Part shown: positions 9,454-17,573 of the stretch, one piece after another
Layout: each line of letters starts with the position of its first letter
Numbering within the stretch: the stretch's first letter is position 1
Assembly (NCBI RefSeq): GCF_000192865.1
Contig: NC_015276.1
Coordinates: 2,232,001-2,296,000 of the forward strand
Source: Marinomonas mediterranea MMB-1
GTDB lineage: Bacteria > Pseudomonadota > Gammaproteobacteria > Pseudomonadales > Marinomonadaceae
Direction: 5' to 3'
Length of the DNA: 64,000 nt
The notes under the pieces: generated by a model
What the model was told of the DNA's origin: nothing
The model's input: the letters and a program-made list of their open reading frames with translations, nothing else
The model's database searches: none
Position numbers and translations under genes: made by a program

Positions 9454-9638
9454 AACTAGATTAAGAGTGTCTTCAAAATCAAAAACATAACAACGTAAAG
9501 TTTCATAAGATAGTACCTTTTAATGGATCATGGTAAAGTGCGTAGCAATATAGCGGTGCTACGTGCGCAAAAAAGATAACAAGAACAGTGTAATAAGCTA
9601 TTGCTCGTTAATAGAACAATTGTAAGAAGAGATGACAC

Positions 9639-10520
9639 ATGAGTCTTTTTAGACGTGTTGGTATTATTGCCCGATTAGACAAACCTCAGATATTAGACAC
9701 TGTTAAGCGTCTAATGGATTATTTAGAAGAAAAACAAATTGCACCTGTTCTAGAGAGCGATTTGGCCACGATGATGCCCGGCGTTAAAGTTGATATTTCC
9801 TTACTAAAAGAACTTGGAAAAAAGTGTGATTTAGTAATGGTTATAGGAGGTGACGGCTCCTTTTTGGGTGCAGCAAGGGCAATATGTGGCTTTGATGTTC
9901 CTGTGGTGGGAGTGAATAGAGGAACATTGGGCTTTCTCACCGACATATCACCGACAAATTTTAGAGAAGAGTTAGATCCTATTTTTGCCGGCGAGTATTT
10001 AGAAGAAAAACGCTTTATGATCGAAGCGAAGATCAAGCGGCAAAATCGCCCCAGTGGTGAAGGGGTCGCATTAAATGATCTGGTTCTTCATCCTGGTAAA
10101 TCCGCGAGAATGATTCGCTTTGATTTGTTTATTGACGACCAGTTTGTCATGAACCAAAAATCAGATGGTCTCATCGTTGCGACACCAACTGGATCCACCG
10201 CTTACGCTTTGTCTGCTGGCGGCCCCATCATCCTTCCTAAACTTGATGCGCTCGTCCTCGTACCAATGCATCCACATACGTTGAGTAATCGTCCTATTGT
10301 AATTGATGCAAATGCGAAAATTCGTATCGTTGTTTGTGAGTCTAATCTAACGTATCCAAGTGTCAGTTGTGACGGTCAATTAAACATTACCGCTGCTCCC
10401 GGTGATGAAATTCACATCACCCGTAAAGAAGGAGCAATCCGCTTAATTCACCCCAAAAACCATGACTTTTACGATGTTTGTAGAAATAAATTGGGTTGGC
10501 AAACAGGTTATACCAATTAG
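9639..10520 (+). CDS. nadK: NAD kinase
   Basis: Phosphorylates NAD to NADP with ATP; cytoplasmic and essential in most bacteria. The 293-residue length is typical. The ATP-binding GGDGS motif is at residues 70-74, followed by RGTLGFLTD and the second signature ATPTGSTAYALSAGGPI. It leads the nadK-glpG-yeaC-DUF2797-pepN series seen in related gammaproteobacteria. The ATG follows the purine run AAGAAGAGATG. Confidence 0.97.
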   Translation: MSLFRRVGIIARLDKPQILDTVKRLMDYLEEKQIAPVLESDLATMMPGVKVDISLLKELGKKCDLVMVIGGDGSFLGAARAICGFDVPVVGVNRGTLGFLTDISPTNFREELDPIFAGEYLEEKRFMIEAKIKRQNRPSGEGVALNDLVLHPGKSARMIRFDLFIDDQFVMNQKSDGLIVATPTGSTAYALSAGGPIILPKLDALVLVPMHPHTLSNRPIVIDANAKIRIVVCESNLTYPSVSCDGQLNITAAPGDEIHITRKEGAIRLIHPKNHDFYDVCRNKLGWQTGYTN

Positions 10521-10543
10521 CTTGTCGTCTTAACGTTTGTATT

Positions 10544-10548
10544 GGAGG
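10544..10548 (+). promoter_or_regulatory. Ribosome binding site that sets the glpG start
   Basis: GGAGG, 10 bases before the ATG at 10559. The open frame extends upstream into nadK to 10496, but that start has no such site. Confidence 0.65.
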
Positions 10549-10558
10549 CCTTGTTGCT

Positions 10559-11422
10559 ATGTACCTCGTCTATACTTTTGAAAAAAACGAGGACCCATCT
10601 ACGCTGACAAAAGCACTTTGGAACATCAAAGTCGGTCACCAGATTGTGTCTAGTTCTAATGGTGACCAGCTGTGGGTGACGGACCCTAAGTATGTTCAAG
10701 CAGCGCTTGAAGTCGTTAATATATGGAAATATGATCCAGAAAAACTTCCCCTCGTTCAGCTAGATCGTTCTAAACAGGATAAACAGACTTTACAAGGCGC
10801 CTTGAAGGAGACGCCGATTTCTTATCTTTTTTTGTTTTCGACCTTTGTGGTTTGCTTTCTAACTCAGTTAGGAGAGAACCTTGAGGTGGTAAGATATTTT
10901 TTGATTTCTCCGATCTACGTCCAAGCTGGGCAGTTAGTCAGTTTTCCTTTGACGCAAGTGCTCCAATCTGGAGAATGGTGGCGATTAGTCACTCCGACCT
11001 TTTTACATTTTAGTGCGTTGCACGTCATTTTTAATGCGCTTTGGGTGTGGGATTTAGGTCGGAAGATAGAAAGGTATGTTGGTAGTATTAAATGGCTGCT
11101 AGGTGCGTTGTTTGTTTCAATCGGCGCCAATGTCGCTCAGTATTTAATATCTGATACCGTTTTTTTCGGTGGATTGTCAGGGCTTGTATATGGCTTGGTC
11201 GGGTTTGGTTGGATTGCGCCTTATCTATCAGGAGGTATACCAATACTGATTAGCAAGCCTCTGTTCGTGTTTTTTGTTGTTTGGCTGGCTATTGGTTTTA
11301 CCTCGTTGACTGAAAGTATCGGGCTCGGGGCAATCGCAAACACGGCACACGTCACCGGGTTGGTATTTGGTTTGGGCTTCGGTGCCCTATATGGATTGGC
11401 TGCGCGAAACCGTAAAGTTTAA
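10559..11422 (+). CDS. glpG: Rhomboid intramembrane serine protease GlpG
   Basis: Inner-membrane serine protease of 287 residues. An N-terminal cytoplasmic GlpG domain (residues 1-75) is followed by six predicted membrane helices. The catalytic serine is Ser207 in GGLSGLVYG and the catalytic histidine is His264 in NTAHVTGLVFGL. The EWWRLVTP and LHFSALHVIFNALW motifs of the first part of the rhomboid core are intact. The family cleaves single-pass membrane proteins and takes part in membrane quality control. The start at 10559 follows nadK by 38 bases and has a good ribosome binding site. Identity is clear; the substrate is unknown. Confidence 0.95.
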   Translation: MYLVYTFEKNEDPSTLTKALWNIKVGHQIVSSSNGDQLWVTDPKYVQAALEVVNIWKYDPEKLPLVQLDRSKQDKQTLQGALKETPISYLFLFSTFVVCFLTQLGENLEVVRYFLISPIYVQAGQLVSFPLTQVLQSGEWWRLVTPTFLHFSALHVIFNALWVWDLGRKIERYVGSIKWLLGALFVSIGANVAQYLISDTVFFGGLSGLVYGLVGFGWIAPYLSGGIPILISKPLFVFFVVWLAIGFTSLTESIGLGAIANTAHVTGLVFGLGFGALYGLAARNRKV

Positions 11423-11500
11423 GCAAGACTTATTTAAAGGGTAGAGGTCTAGCGTTACGCTCTATCCGTGTTTTTTAGTATTTTTAAATGGTACGAATTA

Positions 11501-11806
11501 ATGAATTTTAAAGACATGATCGATAATATGTCTCCTGAGGTCTATGGTAGACTCAAACAGGCAGTCGAACTTGGAAAGTGGGCAAATGGCGTAAAACTGA
11601 CAGACGAGCAAAAAGAACTTTGTCTGCAAGCCATAATTACATACGACTATTCCAATAAGCCCGAAGAGCAGCGCGTTGGCTTCATTGACCGAGAAGTACA
11701 CAAGGGGTGTGACAGTAAAACAGATACATTGCGTCACGAGACGGTTAAATGGGTAGAAAACTCCGACTCAAATACGCAGCAAGGAAGTTCGAAAGAGGAT
11801 GATTAA
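11501..11806 (+). CDS. yeaC: DUF1315 family protein, YeaC-like
   Basis: Small conserved protein of 101 residues and unknown function. The N-terminus (FKDMIDNMSPEVYGRL, then AVELGKWANGVKLT) is the DUF1315/YeaC signature. It has no membrane segment or cysteine cluster and is probably cytoplasmic. A GTG at 11468 is in frame, but E. coli YeaC starts at the position of the ATG at 11501. The stop codon overlaps the start of the DUF2797 gene by 8 bases, so the two are translationally coupled. The pairing with DUF2797 and pepN recurs in relatives. Confidence 0.85.
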   Translation: MNFKDMIDNMSPEVYGRLKQAVELGKWANGVKLTDEQKELCLQAIITYDYSNKPEEQRVGFIDREVHKGCDSKTDTLRHETVKWVENSDSNTQQGSSKEDD

Positions 11807-12626
11807 CGGCGATCTTCGGAAAATGCAGGCGGATGTAGATGATGACACTAATGTTTCGTATAAGATGCGAATAGGTGACCACATCGTTCCGTTAAATGAG
11901 TATCTTGGTAAAAAAATATCGCTGTCATTTTCTGGCGCAATTCACTGTATAAATTGTGGTAAGACGAGTAAAAAATCTTTCAGCCAAGGTTTTTGCTTTC
12001 CGTGCTTTAAAAAACTCGCCGCGTGCGACACATGCATCATGAGCCCCGAAAAGTGTCATTTCCATAAAGGCACATGCCGTGAACCTGAATGGGCAGAGAA
12101 GCACTGTATGCAGGGGCACTATGTTTATCTCGCAAATTCGTCTGCGTTAAAGGTCGGGATTACGAGGGGCGATCAGTTACCGACTCGTTGGCTTGATCAG
12201 GGAGCGACTCAAGCTCGACCAATATTTCATGTCGCGAATCGTCGTTTATCTGGTTTAGTCGAAACCGTATTCAAGGACGTCGTCGCCGATAAGACAAATT
12301 GGAGAAATATGCTGAAAGGCCTCGATGTAGACTTCAATTTGTATCAGGAGCAAGAGCGCCTGATAGAGCAGGTCTACGAAGGGTTGGATGCACTGCAAAG
12401 TGAATTCGGCATTGAGGCGATTGAAGACCTATCTGATAAAAATCAAACTTATGAATTTCGTTATCCTGTGCTTGAGTATCCCACGAAAGTGGTAAGCATT
12501 AATGCAGAGAAAACGCCGTTAGTAGAAGGCACTTTGATGGGAATTAAAGGCCAATACTGGATACTAGATACTGGTGTCATCAACATTAGAAAGTATACGG
12601 GTTATGAAGCCTTACTAAATATTTAG
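11799..12626 (+). CDS. DUF2797 protein: zinc-ribbon cysteines plus GIY-YIG-like region
   Basis: 275 residues. The N-terminal third has cysteine pairs that look like metal sites: Cys50/Cys53 with Cys66/Cys69, then Cys76/Cys79, Cys86, Cys93 and Cys103. Right after this comes YVYLANSSALKVGIT (108-122), Arg130 in TRWLDQGA, and Glu155 in GLVETVFKD. The order of YVY strand, K-V-G strand, Arg helix and Glu helix resembles the GIY-YIG nuclease fold; this is my inference and not an established annotation. The family has no proven function that I know of. It overlaps yeaC by 8 bases and ends 11 bases before pepN. The start ATG has GAGG just upstream. Confidence 0.85.
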   Translation: MINGDLRKMQADVDDDTNVSYKMRIGDHIVPLNEYLGKKISLSFSGAIHCINCGKTSKKSFSQGFCFPCFKKLAACDTCIMSPEKCHFHKGTCREPEWAEKHCMQGHYVYLANSSALKVGITRGDQLPTRWLDQGATQARPIFHVANRRLSGLVETVFKDVVADKTNWRNMLKGLDVDFNLYQEQERLIEQVYEGLDALQSEFGIEAIEDLSDKNQTYEFRYPVLEYPTKVVSINAEKTPLVEGTLMGIKGQYWILDTGVINIRKYTGYEALLNI

Positions 12627-12629
12627 GAG
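12625..12629 (+). promoter_or_regulatory. Ribosome binding site that sets the pepN start
   Basis: AGGAG, 8 bases before the ATG at 12638. It overlaps the in-frame GTG at 12629, which is therefore unlikely to be the start. Confidence 0.7.
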
Positions 12630-12637
12630 TGATTCCA

Positions 12638-15274
12638 ATGAAAGAAAGTTCGCCGTCTGCTATTTATCTGAAGGATTATCAAGTCCCAAATTTCCTGATC
12701 GATAAAACGGAACTGACATTTGAACTAGACGAAGCGAGCGTTGTTGTTACCGCTCGCTTGCATATGCGTCGCAATAGCGCGTCGAACGATCAGTCCGCTT
12801 CGTTAGCGTTGGACGGCGGCGAAGATATGAAGCTTATTGGTGTTGCAATTGACAATAATCCTCTTGCTTCAAAAGACTATCAGCTAACGAGTCAGCAACT
12901 TGAAATATTTACTGTGCCTGATGAGTTTGTTCTTACCTGCGAGACATTGATCGAACCACAAAATAACACTCGCTTAGAAGGCTTGTATCGTTCGTCTTCT
13001 ATGTTTTGCACACAGTGTGAAGCTGAAGGTTTCCGCCACATAACCTATTACTTGGATCGACCTGATGTGATGTCAGTGTTTACTACGACTATTATCGCGG
13101 ATGAAAACAAGTATCCAGTCATGCTATCAAACGGTAATGAAGTTGAACGCGGCATGACAGAAGATGGAAGAACGGTTGTAACGTGGCACGACCCGTTTAA
13201 AAAGCCCGCTTATTTGTTTGCGCTCGTAGCGGGCGATCTCGCTGTTCAGGATGACGTATTCAAAACAAAAAGCGGACGAGCGGTTACGCTGAGAATTTTT
13301 ACCGAGCAGCATAATATCGATAAAGTCGATTATGCTATGGGGGCGTTAAAACGCTCCATGAAGTGGGACGAAGAGGCCTACGGTAGAGAATATGATCTTG
13401 ATATTTTTATGGTGGTCGCGGTTGATGACTTCAATATGGGAGCGATGGAGAATAAAGGGCTAAACATCTTTAATTCCTCTTGTTTGTTAGCAAGTCCTGA
13501 AACCACAACAGACGATGCTTATTTACGAATTGAAGCAATTGTTGCTCATGAGTATTTTCATAACTGGTCCGGTAACCGAGTTACCTGTCGAGATTGGTTT
13601 CAATTGAGTCTTAAAGAAGGCTTTACCGTATTTCGTGATCAAACATTTTCGTCCGATATGCATTCTGAAACCGTAAAGCGAGTTGAAGACGTTTCTTTTC
13701 TTCGAACGGCTCAATTTGCAGAGGATGCAGGCCCAATGGCGCATCCGGTAAGGCCAGCTTCATTTATTGAAATATCTAACTTCTATACCTTGACTGTGTA
13801 TGAAAAAGGCGCCGAAATTGTACGTATGATCCACACGTTGTTGGGTGAAAAATGCTTCCGTAAAGGTGCTGACCTCTATTTCGAGCGCCATGACGGTCAA
13901 GCGGTCACTTGTGATGATTTTGTCACGGCTATGGAAGACGCAAGTGGCATCGATTTGTCCCAGTTTAAGCGTTGGTACTCTCAAGCAGGGACACCTGAGC
14001 TAGTTCTGAGCAGCGAGTACTCAGAGTCGAGTAAAACATTCACATTAACTGTCCAACAGACTACTCAGCCAACACCTGGACAGGACACTAAATTGCCGCT
14101 GCATATTCCTATTAAGCTAGGGTTGATCTCGCATGACGGCAAAGAGCTTAAGTCTACCTACGATGACTGTCGTGAGCGCGAGCATGTATTGCACCTAAAA
14201 GGTGAAAAAACCGTTTTTGAATTTTTTAATGTTGAAAGCAAACCTGTACCTTCGATTCTGCGAGGGTTCTCAGCACCTGTGAAGGTTGAATATGGCTATT
14301 CGACAGAGGAATTGTTGCTCCTTATGTCATGTGACTCCGACGGGTTTAATCGTTGGGATGCGGGTCAGCAGTTGGCGGTGAGAGAACTTAAAGCGTTAAT
14401 TGATCAGGTAAAGAACAGCGAAACGTTAATTGAATCCTCTGATTTAGTGTCTGGCTACAAGGCATTGTTGTTAAATGAAGAGCTTGATCCAGCGATGGTT
14501 GCTCTGATCCTTACACTTCCAAGTCAGGCGTATTTGTCCGAGTTAGAAGCGGAAATTGATCCGCAGGCAATCTATACGGCGCGTGACCATTTGACTAAAG
14601 TGATTGCCAAGGCGCTGCAAAATGAGTTTTCTTCGGTTTACTCTCAAAACACAGAAGAAACGGTTTATGAGCCGAACGCCGCTCAAATTGCAAAACGCGC
14701 GCTCAAAAATACCGCGCTTCGTTATTGGGTAGAAAGTGGTGATGTTAAAGCGTTAGAAGCATTAACTGAGCAATTTGCAAACTCGGATAACATGACTGAT
14801 CAATATGCAGCTTTAGCGATAGCAGTTGAAGCCAATATTGATAAAGCAGACTCGATGCTCGCAACGTTTTATGACCAGTGGCTCCATGAGTCATTAGTAG
14901 TAAACAAGTGGTTAACCTTGTCAGCATGTAAAGAGGACCGTAAAGGGCTTGAGAAAGTGAATGAACTTATGTCTCACCCAGCATTTGATATCAAAAACCC
15001 GAATAAGGTTCGTGCTGTATTAGGCGGGATGAGTCGAAGTGTTCAGGTATTCCATAACGAAGATGGAAGTGGCTATCGCTATTTGGCCGATCAAATTATT
15101 TATTTGAATAAGCGTAACCCTCAACTTGCCTCTCGAATGTGTACGCCACTCACGCGATGGAAAAAATACAAATCAATATTGAGTGGTTTAATGAAGTCGG
15201 AGTTAATCCGAATTCAAAAAGAAGAACTTTCGAAAGACGTATATGAAGTGATTACTAAAAGCCTAGAAGGGTAG
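12638..15274 (+). CDS. pepN: Aminopeptidase N (M1 family)
   Basis: Cytoplasmic zinc aminopeptidase of 878 residues that trims N-terminal amino acids from peptides late in protein turnover. The exopeptidase motif GAMENKG precedes the zinc site HEYFH (His304, Glu305, His308) with the third ligand Glu327 in LSLKEGFTVF. The C-terminal half is the alpha-helical superhelix expected of the E. coli-type enzyme. The start is the ATG at 12638, because AGGAG at 12625-12629 fits it. It is the last gene of the series that begins at nadK and is closed by a strong terminator. Confidence 0.97.
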   Translation: MKESSPSAIYLKDYQVPNFLIDKTELTFELDEASVVVTARLHMRRNSASNDQSASLALDGGEDMKLIGVAIDNNPLASKDYQLTSQQLEIFTVPDEFVLTCETLIEPQNNTRLEGLYRSSSMFCTQCEAEGFRHITYYLDRPDVMSVFTTTIIADENKYPVMLSNGNEVERGMTEDGRTVVTWHDPFKKPAYLFALVAGDLAVQDDVFKTKSGRAVTLRIFTEQHNIDKVDYAMGALKRSMKWDEEAYGREYDLDIFMVVAVDDFNMGAMENKGLNIFNSSCLLASPETTTDDAYLRIEAIVAHEYFHNWSGNRVTCRDWFQLSLKEGFTVFRDQTFSSDMHSETVKRVEDVSFLRTAQFAEDAGPMAHPVRPASFIEISNFYTLTVYEKGAEIVRMIHTLLGEKCFRKGADLYFERHDGQAVTCDDFVTAMEDASGIDLSQFKRWYSQAGTPELVLSSEYSESSKTFTLTVQQTTQPTPGQDTKLPLHIPIKLGLISHDGKELKSTYDDCREREHVLHLKGEKTVFEFFNVESKPVPSILRGFSAPVKVEYGYSTEELLLLMSCDSDGFNRWDAGQQLAVRELKALIDQVKNSETLIESSDLVSGYKALLLNEELDPAMVALILTLPSQAYLSELEAEIDPQAIYTARDHLTKVIAKALQNEFSSVYSQNTEETVYEPNAAQIAKRALKNTALRYWVESGDVKALEALTEQFANSDNMTDQYAALAIAVEANIDKADSMLATFYDQWLHESLVVNKWLTLSACKEDRKGLEKVNELMSHPAFDIKNPNKVRAVLGGMSRSVQVFHNEDGSGYRYLADQIIYLNKRNPQLASRMCTPLTRWKKYKSILSGLMKSELIRIQKEELSKDVYEVITKSLEG

Positions 15275-15296
15275 CGTAGTCTCTTTCGAAAATATT

Positions 15297-15331
15297 GCAA
15301 AAAAGCCGTTTCTGAGAAACGGCTTTTTTGC
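15297..15331. terminator. Strong symmetric terminator after pepN
   Basis: Perfect inverted repeat GCAAAAAAGCCGTTTC / GAAACGGCTTTTTTGC with a short loop. The A-run and T-run on the two sides let it work in both directions. Confidence 0.9.
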
Positions 15332-15397
15332 AATTGAGCTTGAAATCTGGCATAAGTGAGTAAATGCTTGTCTAATCGAGGATTGTTTGGAGTTGTT

Positions 15398-17404
15398 ATG
15401 AAGAATCGTTATGCAGTGTTGGCGCCGGTTGCTCTTGGCGTGCTCTTGTCGGCTTGTAGTACGACGAGCAAAGAGAGTGAATCGCAATTGGGCCAAACTG
15501 ATGTAAATACCGTTCCTGTTTTGTCTTCAGATAACAATATTCCTACGGGCGAATCAGACAGCAATCTTAATCAAGAGGGCGCTGAATCGTCGTCAACATC
15601 TAATAGTGAAGAGCTCGCACAAGCGAACGAAAAAATCGCATTGCTCGAAGCGAAACTTCAAAACCGCGAAACCAATATCGCGATGTTAGAGTCGAAGATT
15701 GCGCAAAATAACGAAACTATTTCTCAACTACATGTTCAGCTAGATGAAAAAGATCGCCGCATTTTGGCTATTTCTGAAGCATCAAGCAATTCTGTTGAAA
15801 ATCTAGATGAACTTGAGCGGACGCGAGCTGAACGCGACGAGCTCGAAAATGAATATGCCAGCCTAAAACTAGAAAACGAACAGCTGAGAGATCAGCTTTT
15901 AGCATTCAGTGAAGAAAATGCGAAGCTTTCCAATGAATTGGCTGGCGCTAGAACTGAATTAGCGCTTCTAAATAATCAAGATACGCCTAGTGCAGGTGAC
16001 CCAAACTCGAAAGCCAGTAGTGACTCAAGCCAAACACCACCGAAAATAGACGACTCTCCAAACCCGGAGTTTATTGCATTAAACGAAAGCTTTAGAACGC
16101 TTGACTCTGCTCATTTGGCACTAAGCAAAAATTACCGCGATTTGCAGTTGCAATATGCTGACATGAAAAGTCAGCGTGATCTGCTATCGGAGCAGAATGA
16201 AAACAACCGATCAGAGATTGGTAGACTAAAAAAAGAAAATCTTCGATTGGGTGGTGCACTTTCTGAAGCTCGTGCACAGCATCAAGTACTTTGGGATAAA
16301 ATCCGAGTTCAAAGTGACGTGATTGCGAGCCTAGAAAGCGATAATGCACGCTTGTCCCAAGCAAGCAATATTGTTGTTAATGCGCAATCAGCGAATACAC
16401 AATTACCAAGCGCATCCAATGAGCGAGGTGACTTGGCCGCGCAAAGTCCGATTAGTACTGGTACTAATAACGCAACGACGCTACCTGAAGCATCACTAAC
16501 AAATCCCCCGCAAACTGACAAAGCTGAAGCCTCCGATCAAAGTCTACTAAATGCGAAAATAGCGCGCTTAGAAGCAGAGGTAGAAGCACAGAATAGGGTG
16601 ATTTCGGATTATCAGAGTCAGGTCTTTGCGCTCGAAGCTACGCTGCAAAAAGGCGATGGTGCATACGAAGCGCTTGAGGAAAAATGGCGTGTTCTTGCTC
16701 AGGCATTAGAAAACGCTCAACAAGAGAATCGTTTGCTAATGGCAGAGCTTCGAGCGGTTGAAAGAATGTTGGCTAAAAGTGAAGAAAAGCAAGACGAACT
16801 GTCACAGAGTCTTGAAGCCTTAAATACCGAAAAACAGGCGCTTCTTGAAAGTATTGGGCAGTTAGAAGAGCTTGCGCAAACGAGGTCTGAAGAGAAAGCA
16901 GCATTAGAAGCTCAAGTAAATAATTTAATTCCGTTTGAAGGCGCTGTTTTATCGTTACAGACACAGCTGAAGTCAAAAATATCAGATGTTTCGTGGACTA
17001 TCCCTGAAAAAGCGATTGTAAACGATGTTTTTGAAGTCTTAGTGTCCGCAAATATTGAAAACCCTGTTCTTGGGCAAACGTATTTGGCTGATCTTTACGT
17101 AGATAGCTCTATTGATATGTTAAGTGCGCGTGAGGCTGAAGCGGTTGTGGAAGAGGGTGCTGTTAGTTTTAGATGGCGTCTGGGGGGATTGGCTGAAATC
17201 CCGAAAGCAACGGTTAATCTTGTTATCACTCAACAAATGAATTATCAAGAAGACATTATCAAACGCCCTGTTTTTAAAGGAGAGAATTCTCTTCAACTCC
17301 AGAATAATAATTTATTCGAAAAATACGGGCTCTGGGGAATTGCGATTCTTGCTGCATTGGGCGGCGGTTTTCTTGTGGGTAAACTTGGTCGACCGAAAGC
17401 TTAA
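15398..17404 (+). CDS. Coiled-coil lipoprotein with C-terminal membrane helix
   Basis: 668-residue protein that I do not recognise by family. A lipoprotein signal peptide ends in LLSAC (Cys20, followed by Ser, which fits outer-membrane sorting). Next come a low-complexity Ser/Asn/Glu linker, long heptad-rich segments at roughly residues 60-190, 225-330 and 395-510, and a beta-rich stretch (about 520-635). A single predicted membrane helix (643-660, glycine-rich) is followed by the basic tail GKLGRPKA. The tail suggests the C-terminus faces the cytoplasm. Lipid anchor and helix would place the coiled coil in the periplasm, possibly between the two membranes. The start is chosen from GGAG 5 bases before ATG 15398 and from the signal peptide. 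It is a single-gene unit between two terminators. Confidence 0.85.
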   Translation: MKNRYAVLAPVALGVLLSACSTTSKESESQLGQTDVNTVPVLSSDNNIPTGESDSNLNQEGAESSSTSNSEELAQANEKIALLEAKLQNRETNIAMLESKIAQNNETISQLHVQLDEKDRRILAISEASSNSVENLDELERTRAERDELENEYASLKLENEQLRDQLLAFSEENAKLSNELAGARTELALLNNQDTPSAGDPNSKASSDSSQTPPKIDDSPNPEFIALNESFRTLDSAHLALSKNYRDLQLQYADMKSQRDLLSEQNENNRSEIGRLKKENLRLGGALSEARAQHQVLWDKIRVQSDVIASLESDNARLSQASNIVVNAQSANTQLPSASNERGDLAAQSPISTGTNNATTLPEASLTNPPQTDKAEASDQSLLNAKIARLEAEVEAQNRVISDYQSQVFALEATLQKGDGAYEALEEKWRVLAQALENAQQENRLLMAELRAVERMLAKSEEKQDELSQSLEALNTEKQALLESIGQLEELAQTRSEEKAALEAQVNNLIPFEGAVLSLQTQLKSKISDVSWTIPEKAIVNDVFEVLVSANIENPVLGQTYLADLYVDSSIDMLSAREAEAVVEEGAVSFRWRLGGLAEIPKATVNLVITQQMNYQEDIIKRPVFKGENSLQLQNNNLFEKYGLWGIAILAALGGGFLVGKLGRPKA

Positions 17405-17445
17405 ATAATGCTGCGCTCGTTGAGCGTTTTTGTCCGGTAGCCGAG

Positions 17446-17483
17446 CCGCATGCTTATTTTATATAGGCATGCGGTTTTTTTTT
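17446..17483 (+). terminator. Rho-independent terminator
   Basis: Stem CCGCATGC/GCATGCGG followed by nine T. It closes the lipoprotein gene and separates it from the kinase. Confidence 0.9.
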
Positions 17484-17573
17484 GAGTAATGAAAAAAACT
17501 GTTAAGAAAAAGTTTGAGCAACGTCTTGTTTACACTTAGGCTTAAGGTATTAGTGACGTCAAAGCTCTGTGGC

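Noticed and set aside
9539..9571. Hairpin GCGTAGCA...TGCTACGTGC before nadK as a terminator
   Set aside because: The stem is imperfect and is followed by an A-run instead of a T-run on the plus strand; on the minus strand no gene ends here.
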